Origin: Aureimonas sp. SK2
Lineage (GTDB): Bacteria > Pseudomonadota > Alphaproteobacteria > Rhizobiales > Rhizobiaceae
Assembly (NCBI RefSeq): GCF_029813115.1
Contig: NZ_JAPZDS010000005.1
Span: forward strand, 124,001-188,000
DNA length: 64,000 nucleotides
Direction: 5' to 3'
This document shows, piece by piece, positions 27,420 to 36,690 of the stretch; positions within the stretch are counted from its first letter, which is position 1, and every line of letters starts with the position of its first letter. The translations under genes were made by a program, and so were the position numbers. A model generated the notes under the pieces. It saw only the letters and a program-made list of their open reading frames with translations. It was not told the DNA's origin and searched no databases.

Positions 27420-28793
27420 ATGTTCCCTGTTCCTGCCGCGTCCGCCCGTCCGGCGCTCGTCTTTCTTCACGCCCTCGGCTCGAGCCGCCATGCCATCGAC
27501 GGGGTGGCGGCGCATCTGGCCGATCGCTTCGACGCGCTGGCGCTCGACCTGCCGGGCTTCGGCGAGGCACCGGCAGCGGTCGGGACCGACGTCGAGGCGA
27601 TGGTGGACCATGCGGCGCGCCAGCTCGCGGGGCGGCTTCCCGCGCGCTGGCTCCTTGTCGGCCATTCCATGGGCGGCAAGATCGCCTCCGTCCTGGCCGC
27701 GCGGGTGCTTGCCGGGCGGAAGCCGCTGTTCGGCCTGTCGGGCATCGTTCTCCTGGCCGGCTCGCCGCCGTGCCCCGAGCCGATGGCGGAGGACCGGCGC
27801 GAAGACATGCTGTCCTGGGTCGCGGGCGGTCGGCCGCTCGGCGAGGACGCGATCCGCCGCTTCATCGACGCCAATGTGGGCGAGCCGCTCGATTCCGGCG
27901 ACGACGCCCGGATGCGGGCCGACCTCGCGCGCACCGACCCGCAGGCCTGGGCGGCCTGGCTGGAGCGCGGCAGCCGCGAGGACTGGTCGGAAGCGGTCGG
28001 CGTCTCGCCGCTGCCCGCGCTGATCCTGGCCGGCTGCGCGGACGGCGACCTCGGCGTGGAGGGCCAGCGCCGCACGAATGCCCGCGTCTACCCCCGCGCG
28101 AGGCTGGAGGTTCTGAAGGGCGCCGGCCATCTCCTGCCGCTGGAGCGGACGGCGGCCGTCGCCGAGGCGATCGGGCGGTTCTGGGACGAGATCGCCGGCC
28201 GCGAGCCGGCCGTGCCTGATGAATACGTGCGGCTGATCGCGTCGGAGCGGGTGAGTGCGCGCACCCGCTCGATCCTGGCGCATCGGATACTCGCGACCGC
28301 GCCGGCGCCGGTCGGCGGCTTCCTGAACGAGACGCAGCGTCGGACGCTCCGTGCGCTCGCCGTCCGCACAGTTCCGCAGGATGGCCCGCCGATCGACCTC
28401 GCAGCTCGCGTCGAGGAGCAGATCGGCCAAGGCCGCGGCGATGGCTGGCGACCCGCCGTCCTCCCTCCGGATGCGCAGGCCTATGTCCAAGCCCTCGACG
28501 CGCTGGCCGGCCTGGAGGCCCTGGAGCCTCAGGCGCAGGACCGGAGGATCGCCGAGGTCGCCGAGGGCCGCTTCGCGCCCGGGGGCGGCCTGTCCGCCGA
28601 GCAGATGGCCGCCTGGTTCGAAGACGCGCGCACCGATCTCGTGCGGCAGTGGCTCGCCCATCCCGCCACCATGGCGCGGATCGGCTTCGACGGCTTCGCC
28701 AATGGCGGCGACGGTCTTCGCAAGCAGGGCTACGACCGCCTTGGGGCAGGCGAGCGGGAAGCGTGGGAACCGGTTCTGGAGGGCGCCCGATGA
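27420..28793 (+). CDS. Alpha/beta hydrolase fused to a gluconate 2-dehydrogenase subunit 3-like domain
   Basis: A 457-residue two-domain protein. Residues 1-265 are an alpha/beta hydrolase: nucleophile elbow GHSMGG (S83), acid near D208/D210 (AGCADGD) and H237 (GAGHLLP). From about residue 300 the sequence (TQRRTLRALAVRTVP..., FAPGGGLSAEQMAAWFEDAR, GFDGFANGGDG) resembles the small subunit 3 of gluconate/FAD-glucose dehydrogenases. No Tat signal precedes it, unlike the usual exported small subunit. Its stop overlaps the GMC gene by 4 nt (ATGA), so the two products are probably made together. The joining of a hydrolase to this subunit is unusual; the domain call for the C-terminal half is by pattern only. 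Confidence 0.72.
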   Translation: MFPVPAASARPALVFLHALGSSRHAIDGVAAHLADRFDALALDLPGFGEAPAAVGTDVEAMVDHAARQLAGRLPARWLLVGHSMGGKIASVLAARVLAGRKPLFGLSGIVLLAGSPPCPEPMAEDRREDMLSWVAGGRPLGEDAIRRFIDANVGEPLDSGDDARMRADLARTDPQAWAAWLERGSREDWSEAVGVSPLPALILAGCADGDLGVEGQRRTNARVYPRARLEVLKGAGHLLPLERTAAVAEAIGRFWDEIAGREPAVPDEYVRLIASERVSARTRSILAHRILATAPAPVGGFLNETQRRTLRALAVRTVPQDGPPIDLAARVEEQIGQGRGDGWRPAVLPPDAQAYVQALDALAGLEALEPQAQDRRIAEVAEGRFAPGGGLSAEQMAAWFEDARTDLVRQWLAHPATMARIGFDGFANGGDGLRKQGYDRLGAGEREAWEPVLEGAR

Positions 28794-30337
28794 GGCTCGA
28801 CGGGCAGCGCCGCCATGGCGTCAACGAGACGGTCGACGTCGTGGTGGTGGGCACGGGCGCCGGCGGCGCGCCGCTCACCGCCATGCTCGCCGCCAAGGGA
28901 CTCAGCGTCGTGGCGCTCGAGGCCGGCCGCAACTTCGAGCCGGGTGAGCACACGCCCGACGAGATGGAAGGCAACGACATCAACTGGATGGAGGAGCGCC
29001 TCTCGGGCGGCGCGACGCCGACCGCCTTCGGCCCCAACAACTCGGGCATGGGCGTCGGCGGCTCGACGCTGCATTGGGGCGCCTTCTGCCCGCGCCCGAG
29101 CGAGGCCGACCTCGCGCTGCGCTCCACGACCGGCCACGGGCACGACTGGCCGATCGCGCACGCGGAGCTCACAGGCTACATCGAACGGGTCGAGCACTTC
29201 ATCGGCGTCTCCGGCCCGGCGGACTACCCTTGGGATCCCGCCCGCCGCTACCCGCTGTCGGCGCCGAAACGCAACGCTTCGGCCGACATGATGATGCGCG
29301 GCTGCGAGGCGCTGGGGATCCGCGCGACGGACGCGCCGGCCGCCCTCGTCTCGCGCGACTGGCGCCAGGAACAGGCGCCGCTGCGCCAGGCCTGCATCAA
29401 TTGCGGCTCCTGCCACCAGGGCTGCCGCAACGGCTCCAAGGCCAGCATGGACACGACCTACCTGCCGCTCGCCGTCTCGATGGGCGCCGAAATCAGGCCG
29501 GAAGCGCGCGTCCATACGATCGAGCGCGATGCGGCGGGCCGGGTCACCGCCGTGGTCTATCGCCGCAACGGGCAGGACGAGCGCCAGCGCTGCCGGCACC
29601 TGATCCTCGCGGCCGGCGGCGTCGAGACGCCGCGCCTCCTCCTCCACACGGGGCTCGCCAACGGCAACGGGCAGGTCGGTCGCAACTTCATGGCGCACGG
29701 CGCGACCCAGGTCTGGGGCCGCTTCGAGACCGAGATGCGCGGCTGGCGCGGCTACCCGTCCTCGCTCCTGACGGAGGATATGATCCGGCCCAAAGACGCG
29801 GACTTTGCCGGCGGCTATCTGATCCAGAGCCTCGGCGTCATGCCACTGACGATCGCCACCACGCTGACGCGCGGCACCGGCCTCTGGGGCCGCGGCCTTG
29901 TCGAGGCGATGGACGGCTATCGCCACATGGCGGGCGTCGGCATCAACACCGAATGCCTTCCTCGGGACGACAACCGGCTCGAGCTTTCGGACGAGACGGA
30001 CGCGTTCGGCGTGCCGAAGGCGCGCGTGAGCTTCGGTCTCGGCGAGAACGAGCAGGCGATCGACCGCCATGCGGTCCGGGTCATGAGGGCGATCGTCGAG
30101 GCGGCGGGCGGCCGGGACATCCGCGTCCTGCCGCGCACCGCCCACACGATCGGCACCTGCCGCATGGGGACCGATCCCGACAGCTCGGTGGTCGATCCCG
30201 ACGGTCGCTCCCACGAGGTGGAGAACCTTTGGATCTCGGACAACTCGATCTTCCCGAGCGCCTTGATCGCCAATCCGGCTCTCACGATCATGGCGCTGTC
30301 GCTGCGCACGGCCGAGCGCTTCTTCGCCCGCGCCTGA
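28790..30337 (+). CDS. GMC family FAD oxidoreductase with Cys cluster motif
   Basis: A 515-residue flavoprotein of the gluconate/FAD-glucose dehydrogenase type. FAD is bound by GTGAGG (residues 21-26); the C-terminal GMC_oxred_C domain has the catalytic His/Asn pair in RTAHTIGTCRMG and ANPALT. A CxxCxxCxxxC motif (C202, C205, C208, C212) resembles the iron-sulfur ligands of FAD-dependent glucose dehydrogenases, which pass electrons to a cytochrome. No cytochrome c subunit gene is adjacent and no signal peptide is seen. The substrate is unknown, probably a polyol, sugar or other alcohol. Confidence 0.85.
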   Translation: MRLDGQRRHGVNETVDVVVVGTGAGGAPLTAMLAAKGLSVVALEAGRNFEPGEHTPDEMEGNDINWMEERLSGGATPTAFGPNNSGMGVGGSTLHWGAFCPRPSEADLALRSTTGHGHDWPIAHAELTGYIERVEHFIGVSGPADYPWDPARRYPLSAPKRNASADMMMRGCEALGIRATDAPAALVSRDWRQEQAPLRQACINCGSCHQGCRNGSKASMDTTYLPLAVSMGAEIRPEARVHTIERDAAGRVTAVVYRRNGQDERQRCRHLILAAGGVETPRLLLHTGLANGNGQVGRNFMAHGATQVWGRFETEMRGWRGYPSSLLTEDMIRPKDADFAGGYLIQSLGVMPLTIATTLTRGTGLWGRGLVEAMDGYRHMAGVGINTECLPRDDNRLELSDETDAFGVPKARVSFGLGENEQAIDRHAVRVMRAIVEAAGGRDIRVLPRTAHTIGTCRMGTDPDSSVVDPDGRSHEVENLWISDNSIFPSALIANPALTIMALSLRTAERFFARA

Positions 30338-30389
30338 TCAGGCCGCGGCGCGGATCGGGAGGCCGCGCCGCGACAAAGACGCCGGCCGG

Positions 30390-31844
30390 TTACAGCCCGC
30401 CCATGTGCAGGGCCTTGATCTCCAGATACTCGTCGATGCCGTAGGCCGAGCCCTCGCGCCCGAGACCGGACTGCTTGACGCCGCCGAAGGGGGCCGCTTC
30501 CATCGAGACCGTACCGGTGTTGAGGCCCACCATGCCGAACTCGAGCGCCTCGCCGACGCGCCAGGCGCGGGCGATATCGCGGGTGTAGAAATAGGAGGCG
30601 AGGCCGAAGGGCGTGTCGTTGGCGATCCCGATCGCCTCGTCCTCGGTGCCGAAACGGATCAGGGGGGCCAGCGGCCCGAAGGTCTCCTCGCTGGCGAGCA
30701 GCATGGAGGTATCGGCGCCGGTGAGCACCGTCGGCGCGACGAAACGGCCCCTCGTTCCGTCCTGGCCGCCCGTCACGAGCCTGGCACCCTTGGAGAGCGC
30801 GTCGTCCATGTGGCGCACCACCTTCTCGGCCGCCGCGTCGTTGATGAGCGGACCGACGGTCACGCCGGCATCGAAGCCGTTGCCGAGCTTGAGCTTGCCC
30901 GCCTCCGCCGCCAGCCGCTCGGCGAACCGGTCGTAGATCCCGTCCTGCACCAGGATGCGGTTGGCGCAGACGCAGGTCTGGCCCGCGTTGCGGAACTTCG
31001 ACATCATCGCCCCGGCCACCGCCTGGTCGAGGTCGGCGTCGTCGAAGACGATGAAGGGCGCGTTGCCGCCGAGTTCGAGCGAGAGGCGCTTCAGGGTCTT
31101 GGCGGACTGCTCCATCAGGAGACGGCCCACCGGGGTCGAGCCGGTGAAGGAGAGCTTGCGCACCGTCTCGTTGCCGGTCATCTCGGCGCCGATCGGCGCG
31201 GCCTTGCCGGTGACGACGCTGAAGACGCCCTTCGGGACGCCGGCGCGCTCGGCGAGCACCGCCAGAGCCAGGGCGCAGAAGGGCGTGAGGTCGGCGGGCT
31301 TCAGCACCATCGGGCAGCCCGCGGCGAAGGCCGGCGCCGCCTTGCGGGTGATCATGGCGATCGGGAAGTTCCAGGGCGTGATGGCGACGCTGACGCCCAC
31401 CGGCTCGCGCAGCACCAGGATGCGCCGGTCGCCGGTCGGGCCGGTGAAGGCGTCGCCGTAGATGCGCCGGGCCTCCTCGGCGAACCACTTGGCGAAGCTC
31501 GCGCCGTAGGCCACCTCGCCCTTGGCCTCCGCCAAGGGCTTGCCCTGCTCGGCCGTCATGATCGCGGCGAGGTCGTCGGCGTTTTCGAGGATCAGCTCGT
31601 TCCAGCGCTCCAGGATCGCGGCCCGCTTGGCGGGCGCCGTGCGCCGCCATTCCGGAAACGCCCTTTCCGCCGCCTCGATGGCCGCGCGCGTCTCGGCCGC
31701 GCCGCAGTCGGGCACGGTGGCGATCACCTCGCCGGTCGCGGGGTCGGTCACCTCGATCGTTCCGCCGGCATCCACCCACTCGCCGGCGACGAACGCCTGG
31801 CTGCGCAGGAGGGAGGGATCCTTCAGGCGGTTCTGGAGCTGCAT
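30390..31844 (-). CDS. NAD(P)-dependent succinate-semialdehyde dehydrogenase-like aldehyde dehydrogenase
   Basis: A 484-residue aldehyde dehydrogenase. The segments ITPWNFPIAMITRKAAPA, SFTGSTPVGRLLM, ELGGNAPFIVFDDADLD (catalytic Glu) and NAGQTCVCANRI (catalytic Cys) match the GabD class, which oxidises succinate semialdehyde to succinate in GABA-type catabolism. The start at 31844 (MQLQNRLKDPSLLRSQAF) is the typical GabD N-terminus; the upstream extension is arginine-rich noise. No gabT is adjacent, so another aldehyde substrate is possible. It is convergent with the GMC gene. Confidence 0.9.
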   Translation of the reverse strand: MQLQNRLKDPSLLRSQAFVAGEWVDAGGTIEVTDPATGEVIATVPDCGAAETRAAIEAAERAFPEWRRTAPAKRAAILERWNELILENADDLAAIMTAEQGKPLAEAKGEVAYGASFAKWFAEEARRIYGDAFTGPTGDRRILVLREPVGVSVAITPWNFPIAMITRKAAPAFAAGCPMVLKPADLTPFCALALAVLAERAGVPKGVFSVVTGKAAPIGAEMTGNETVRKLSFTGSTPVGRLLMEQSAKTLKRLSLELGGNAPFIVFDDADLDQAVAGAMMSKFRNAGQTCVCANRILVQDGIYDRFAERLAAEAGKLKLGNGFDAGVTVGPLINDAAAEKVVRHMDDALSKGARLVTGGQDGTRGRFVAPTVLTGADTSMLLASEETFGPLAPLIRFGTEDEAIGIANDTPFGLASYFYTRDIARAWRVGEALEFGMVGLNTGTVSMEAAPFGGVKQSGLGREGSAYGIDEYLEIKALHMGGL

Positions 31845-32116
31845 GTCGGCATGTCCTTCGCGGTTCGCGCCACAGTCTGTTGGATGCGTCGCTCGACGTG
31901 TCGCGCGTCGGGGCACGCGCCGCAAGCCTCCACCGCGCCCGGACCGTGCCCTCCGGCCGGCTCCCGCAGCGCATCGGCTTCCAGCAGAGCGGGCCCGCCC
32001 GGCGCAAGAATCGCGTCTGTGCCGATGCAACCTTTCGACTTCACGAGGACTTGATAGCCGGCTGCCGAACCAGGACGCCCGCCGGGGCGGGCCGGGCCGC
32101 CGGGGATGCCCTTCGC

Positions 32117-33472
32117 ATGAGCACCATCGCCGCCGCGCCCGCCGCGCCACGGGCCGAAACCCGATCCCGCTCCCTGCGGGCGCTGGGCGCCGTCAACTTC
32201 TTTCTGGCCGACGTGCGCGACGGGCTGGGTCCGTTCCTCGGCGTCTTCCTGGTCGGACAGGGCTGGAGCGCGGCGACGATCGGCCTGGTGATGACGATCG
32301 GCGGCATTGCCGGCATGCTGGCGACGACGCCGCTCGGCGCCTTGGCCGACGCCTCGCGCGCCAAGCGCTTCATGGTCGGCTTCTGCGCAGCCCTCGTGAT
32401 CGTCGCCTCGCTCGCCATCCTGTTCGTCCCGACCTTCGCCTTCGTCACCGCCTCGCAGATCGCGACGGGCATCGCCGGCGCGGCCATCGGCCCGGCGCTC
32501 GCGGGTCTGACGCTCGGGCTCGTCGGCCAGAAGGGCCTCTCCCACCAGCTCGGCCGCAACGAGGCCTGGAACCACGGCGGCAACGTCTTCGCCGCGGCCG
32601 GCGCCGGCTTCTTCGGCTACGAGTTCGGCCTGCCGGCCGTCTTCATCCTGATGACCGCGATGGCGGTCGGCTCGATCGTCGCCGTGCTCCTGATCCGCCC
32701 CGGCGATATCGACCACGACGTCGCGCGCGGCCTCGACCGCAAAGAGGGCGCCGAGCGCGAGCCGCCGTCGGGCTTCAGCGTCCTGTGGAAGTCCCGCCCG
32801 CTCCTGATCCTCGCGGCGACGCTCATGCTCTTCCACTTCGGCAACGGCGCCATGCTGCCGCTCCTCGGCCAGCAGGTCGCCGCGCAGGCCGAGACGGAGG
32901 CGAGCGCTTCGGCCACCACCACCCTTCCCCCCGGCCAGACCACCGCCGGCCGCCCGGCCGCCGAGCCGGTGCGCCAGCCCTCGACGCTCCAGACGCTTCT
33001 ATCCGACCCCGTGTCCTATACGGCCGCCACCGTGATCATCGCGCAGCTCACGATGATCCCGATCGCGCTCCTGGCCGCGGGCTTTGCCGGCCGGCGCGGC
33101 TACTTCCTGCTTCTCGTCGCCGCCCTCGTCGCGCTGCCGCTGCGCGGCCTGATCGCCGGCCTCTGGCCGAGCCCCTACGCGCTGGTCCCGGTGCAGATGC
33201 TGGACGGGGTCGGCGCGGGGCTCCTCGGCGTCGCCGTGCCGGGACTCGTGGCGCGCATGCTGCGCGGAACGGGCCATGTCAACGCCGGTCTCGGCGCGGT
33301 GATGACGGTGCAGGGCGTCGGCGCCTCCTTGAGCCCCGCCATCGCCGGCGTGATCGTGACGAACTTCGGCTATTCCGTCGCCTATCTGGCGCTGGCGGGC
33401 TTTGCGCTCTGCGGACTCGTGCTATGGCTCGTGTCCGCGCCCAAGGTCGCGGCCGCCTGCTCCGGCGACTGA
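32117..33472 (+). CDS. Major facilitator superfamily transporter
   Basis: A 451-residue MFS carrier with about twelve helices (ADVRDGLGPFLGVFLVGQGWSAATIGLVMTIGGIAGM at the N-terminus; MFS motif A-like GALADASRAKR in the 2-3 loop). A low-complexity hydrophilic stretch at residues about 255-298, rich in Thr, Ala, Pro and Gly, sits between helices 7 and 8 and is longer than usual. The start at 32117 was chosen just before the first conserved segment. The substrate is unknown. It is followed after 69 nt by the ArsB-like gene. Confidence 0.88.
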   Translation: MSTIAAAPAAPRAETRSRSLRALGAVNFFLADVRDGLGPFLGVFLVGQGWSAATIGLVMTIGGIAGMLATTPLGALADASRAKRFMVGFCAALVIVASLAILFVPTFAFVTASQIATGIAGAAIGPALAGLTLGLVGQKGLSHQLGRNEAWNHGGNVFAAAGAGFFGYEFGLPAVFILMTAMAVGSIVAVLLIRPGDIDHDVARGLDRKEGAEREPPSGFSVLWKSRPLLILAATLMLFHFGNGAMLPLLGQQVAAQAETEASASATTTLPPGQTTAGRPAAEPVRQPSTLQTLLSDPVSYTAATVIIAQLTMIPIALLAAGFAGRRGYFLLLVAALVALPLRGLIAGLWPSPYALVPVQMLDGVGAGLLGVAVPGLVARMLRGTGHVNAGLGAVMTVQGVGASLSPAIAGVIVTNFGYSVAYLALAGFALCGLVLWLVSAPKVAAACSGD

Positions 33473-33541
33473 CATCGGCACAGATTCCCATTCCTTCCGT
33501 CTCGGGGGCCAGCCCTCGAGCCCCTCCGGGCCTTCGCTTGC

Positions 33542-34807
33542 ATGTTCGCCAGCCTGCACCTCGCCACCTGGATCGTCAGCGCGCTGACCGTCTTCGGGGT
33601 CATCTTCCGGCCGGGCCGGTGGCCGGAGTGGATCTTCGCCGTCGCCGGGGCGGCTCTCCTCGTCGTTTCCGGCCTCCTGCCCTGGGGCGAAGCGCTGGCC
33701 GGCGTCGCGATGGGAACTGACGTCTACCTTTTCCTCGCCGGCATGATGCTGCTCGCCGGCACCGCCCGGCGCGAAGGCTTGTTCGACTATCTCGCGGCCT
33801 TTGCCGCGCGCTCGGCCCGGGGCTCGCCGCGGCGGCTGTTCTTTCTCGTCTACCTCATCGGCACGCTGGTCACGGTGTTCCTTTCCAACGACGCGACCGC
33901 CGTGGTGCTGACGCCGGCGGTCATCGCTGTGGCGCGGGCGGCCAAGGTCGCCTCGCCGCTGCCCTATCTCCTGGTCTGCGCCTTCGTGGCCAACGCCGCG
34001 TCCTTCGTGCTGCCGATCTCCAACCCCGCCAATCTCGTGGTGTTCGGGCAGGACCTGCCCCCCTTGGGCGAATGGCTGGCGCGCTTCGCGCTGCCCTCGC
34101 TCCTGGCCATCCTCGCGACCTTCTGGCTCCTGCGCTGGACCCAGCGCGCGCATCTCGTCGGCACCACCGATACCGACATCGCCATTCCGCGCCTGTCGAT
34201 CGGCGGACGCATCGCCGCCGTCGGTCTCTGCGCGGCGGTCGTCGTGCTCCTCACCGCCTCGGCGCTCGGCTGGGAACTCGGCCCCCCGACGCTGGCCGCC
34301 GGGCTCCTGACCGCGCTGGCGGTGATGATCGGCGAGCGCTCCAACCCGCTGCCGCTCGTGCGCGAGGTCTCGTGGGACACGCTGGCGCTGGTCGCCGGCC
34401 TCTTCGTGATCGTGCGCGCGCTGGAGGTCAGCGGGCTTCAGGCGCTGCTGGTCGACGCCCTGCAAGGACCGCTGAACGCCTCGCCGCAGATCGGCGCGTT
34501 CGCCGCCGGCACCGCGCTCGCCTTCGGGACCAACCTGACCAACAACCTTCCGCTCGGCCTTCTCGCCGGCGCCTTCACCACCGCGGCGGACCTGCCGAGA
34601 CAGGTCATGGACGCGATCCTCGTCGGCATCGACATCGGCCCCAACCTTTCGGTCACGGGGTCGCTGGCGACCATCCTCTGGTTGACGGCCCTGCGCCGCG
34701 AGGCCCTGGATTTCGGCGCGCTCGCCTTTCTGCGGCTCGGACTCGTGGTCATGCCTCCCGCCCTCGTTCTCGCGCTCCTGGCCGTCCTGTTCCAGCCCTG
34801 GGGCTGA
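33542..34807 (+). CDS. ArsB/NhaD-type membrane permease
   Basis: A 421-residue ion-transporter-superfamily permease. LSNDATAVVLTPAVIAVAR, LPISNPANLVVFGQDLP, TNNLPLGLLAGAF and GIDIGPNLSVTGSLATILW are the signature stretches of ArsB arsenite efflux proteins and their relatives. About ten to twelve hydrophobic segments are present. The true substrate is uncertain because no arsR, arsC or acr3 gene is adjacent; the Spx/ArsC-like gene at 45.7 kb is of the YffB type, not a resistance reductase. Related family members carry dicarboxylates or exchange Na+/H+. Confidence 0.82.
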   Translation: MFASLHLATWIVSALTVFGVIFRPGRWPEWIFAVAGAALLVVSGLLPWGEALAGVAMGTDVYLFLAGMMLLAGTARREGLFDYLAAFAARSARGSPRRLFFLVYLIGTLVTVFLSNDATAVVLTPAVIAVARAAKVASPLPYLLVCAFVANAASFVLPISNPANLVVFGQDLPPLGEWLARFALPSLLAILATFWLLRWTQRAHLVGTTDTDIAIPRLSIGGRIAAVGLCAAVVVLLTASALGWELGPPTLAAGLLTALAVMIGERSNPLPLVREVSWDTLALVAGLFVIVRALEVSGLQALLVDALQGPLNASPQIGAFAAGTALAFGTNLTNNLPLGLLAGAFTTAADLPRQVMDAILVGIDIGPNLSVTGSLATILWLTALRREALDFGALAFLRLGLVVMPPALVLALLAVLFQPWG

Positions 34808-34875
34808 ACCGCGCACCCGCTTGCCGAACCGGGCGGCCCGGCGCAGGTTGAAGGCGAGCCACGAGGAGAAAGCCG

Positions 34876-35055
34876 ATGTTCCTCGAATACCGCAACTGGC
34901 GTCCGCCCGAACCGATCAGGCCCGCCCCGCGCATTTCGCCGCGCGGGGAACGGGTTCTCCTGTGGATCGTCGCGCTCAACGCCGCGATGCTGCTCCTCGG
35001 CCCGCTTGCCGGAACCAGCGTCGTCCAGGGCCTGTGGACGCTGGTCGCCGGCTGA
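34876..35055 (+). CDS. 59-aa single-pass membrane protein
   Basis: A small gene of 59 residues with an excellent GAGGAGAA ribosome binding site 6-13 nt before the ATG. The N-terminal half is polar and proline-rich (EYRNWRPPEPIRPAPR); residues about 27-47 (VLLWIVALNAAMLLLGPLAG) form one hydrophobic helix. It has no recognised homologue. It follows the ArsB-like gene by 68 nt and ends 6 nt before the convergent DUF892 gene. Confidence 0.68.
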   Translation: MFLEYRNWRPPEPIRPAPRISPRGERVLLWIVALNAAMLLLGPLAGTSVVQGLWTLVAG

Positions 35056-35061
35056 CGGAGG

Positions 35062-35574
35062 TCAATCCTCCTCGTCGCCGTCGTCGTCCTCGTCCGCCTG
35101 CGGGTTGATCGAGTCCTCGGCGAGATCGGACAGGATGTCGTCCGTGTTCTCCTCCTCGATCAGCGTCTCCTTTAGGAGGTCGGCCGCATCGTCGAGGCCG
35201 AGCTGCCCGGCCCAGGCGTAGAGCGTGCCGTAGCGGGTGATCTCGTAATGCTCCACCGCCTGCGCGGCGGCGATGATTCCGGCGTCCAGCGCGTCGGAGC
35301 CGGCGAATTCCTCCATCACCTCCTGCCCCTCCTTCACGATGCCGAGGATCGCCTGGCACTCGACGCCCTCGGGCTTGGCGTCCACCAGCGAAAACACCTC
35401 CTCCAGCCGCTTCACCTGGCCGCGCGTCTCCTCGAGGTGGACGCCCAGCGCCGACTTCAGCTCGGTCGACACGGCCTTCTCCATCATGGCGGGAAGCGCC
35501 TTCAGGATCGTGTTCTCGGCGAAATAGGTGTCCTTCAGCTGGTGCAGGAAGAGGTCGTGCAGGGTCTTGGCCAT
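35062..35574 (-). CDS. DUF892 ferritin-like protein (YciE/YciF type)
   Basis: A 170-residue four-helix ferritin-like protein. It starts KTLHDLFLHQLKDTYFAENTILKALPAMM, the diagnostic DUF892 N-terminus; the glutamates in HLEETRGQVKRLEEVF and AVEHYEITRYGTL are the probable di-metal ligands. The C-terminal tail is extremely acidic (ADEDDDGDEED). Family members are induced by osmotic or general stress. The ATG at 35574 is set by the conserved start; a longer upstream reading is arginine-rich and unlike the family. Confidence 0.93.
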   Translation of the reverse strand: MAKTLHDLFLHQLKDTYFAENTILKALPAMMEKAVSTELKSALGVHLEETRGQVKRLEEVFSLVDAKPEGVECQAILGIVKEGQEVMEEFAGSDALDAGIIAAAQAVEHYEITRYGTLYAWAGQLGLDDAADLLKETLIEEENTDDILSDLAEDSINPQADEDDDGDEED

Positions 35575-35768
35575 CGGGTCGTCCTCGGGCTTCGAAGGAA
35601 TGTCGGACGGCGGGCGTCCGGTTCGTCGGCGGGTGAAGCCCGGCGCTTCCCGCTTCGTTCCCCGCCCTGTTCGTAGCCGCCTGCGCACCCGGAGGGCCGT
35701 GCCTCGCGCGACGATCGACCCCATGGCCGCCACCGGCACGGAGCCTATGTCGGCCTCTCCTCCTGCCG

Positions 35769-36626
35769 ATGAGCCGCCCCTTGCCCCTCCGATTCCTGAT
35801 CCTCGCCAGCGAAACCCCGGACCAGCGCGAGGCCCGCCGAAAGGAGGTCGGCGCCGCCTCCGACGAGACCTATGCCGAGACGCTGCGCGCGATCGATGCC
35901 GGCATCTCCTGCGACCACCTGTCCTGCGTGGACGGCACGCCGCCGCCCCCGACGCAAGCCTTGCAGGCCTATGACGGGATCGTGCTCTCCGGTTCGCCCA
36001 TCCAGATGCATGCCGACACACCCGAGACGCGCTCGGCCGCCGCCTTCATGACGCACGTCTTCGAAGCCGGCGTCCCAGCCTTCGGCTCCTGCGCCGGGCT
36101 CCAGATCGCGTGCGTGGCCGCCGGCGGGCGCTGCAAGCCGCGCTCGCCGCGCATGGAGGCCGGCTTCGTGCGCGGGATCGTCGCGACCGACGCCGGGCGC
36201 AACCATCCGCTTCTGGCCGGACGCCCGCTCGTCTGGGACGCGCCGGCCATGCATTCCGACGAGGTGGCGGTTCTCCCCGACGGCGCGACGATCCTCGCCG
36301 GCACCCGCACGACGCCCGTGCAGGCCGTCGAGATCCGGCGCGGAGCCGGCCTGTTCTGGGGCGTCCAGTACCATCCCGAACTGTCGCTCGCCGAAATCGC
36401 GGCCGCGCTCCGCCGGCAGGCGGACGACCTTCTCGACCAGAAGCTCGTGGCGGACGAGGCCGCGCTGGAAGCCCACGCGGCCCGGATCGACGCGCTGGAT
36501 TCCGCCCCCGACAGGCGCGACCTCGCCTGGCAGCTCGGCCTCGACCGCGAGGTGACGGAGCCCGAACGGCGCATGCGCGAGATCGGCAACTTCATCGCTT
36601 TCGCGCATGCCAGAAGGGCCACTTAA
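35769..36626 (+). CDS. Class I glutamine amidotransferase-like protein
   Basis: A 285-residue protein with a class I GATase domain: oxyanion strand VLSGSP, nucleophile elbow GSCAGLQ with the catalytic Cys, and the His/Glu pair in QYHPELS. It resembles stand-alone GMP-synthase-like amidotransferases that hydrolyse gamma-glutamyl amide bonds. The C-terminal 70 residues are charged and helical (VADEAALEAHAARIDALDS...) and not part of the family core. The acceptor substrate is unknown. Confidence 0.87.
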   Translation: MSRPLPLRFLILASETPDQREARRKEVGAASDETYAETLRAIDAGISCDHLSCVDGTPPPPTQALQAYDGIVLSGSPIQMHADTPETRSAAAFMTHVFEAGVPAFGSCAGLQIACVAAGGRCKPRSPRMEAGFVRGIVATDAGRNHPLLAGRPLVWDAPAMHSDEVAVLPDGATILAGTRTTPVQAVEIRRGAGLFWGVQYHPELSLAEIAAALRRQADDLLDQKLVADEAALEAHAARIDALDSAPDRRDLAWQLGLDREVTEPERRMREIGNFIAFAHARRAT

Positions 36627-36690
36627 TCGTTGTAAATCAGGGCCTTGGTACCCATATCAGGGGAACGGAAACCCCTCCCCCGAAAGCCCC

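Noticed and set aside
35636-35661. EcfG-like pair on the minus strand (GGAAC-N17-GCTT) before the DUF892 gene
   Set aside because: The -10 element does not match CGTT and the leader would be longer than for the two exact promoters.
36659-36676. AGGGG/CCCCT dyad upstream of the 100-aa gene as terminator or operator
   Set aside because: Only 5-bp arms, no T-tail, easily due to chance in this GC-rich DNA.
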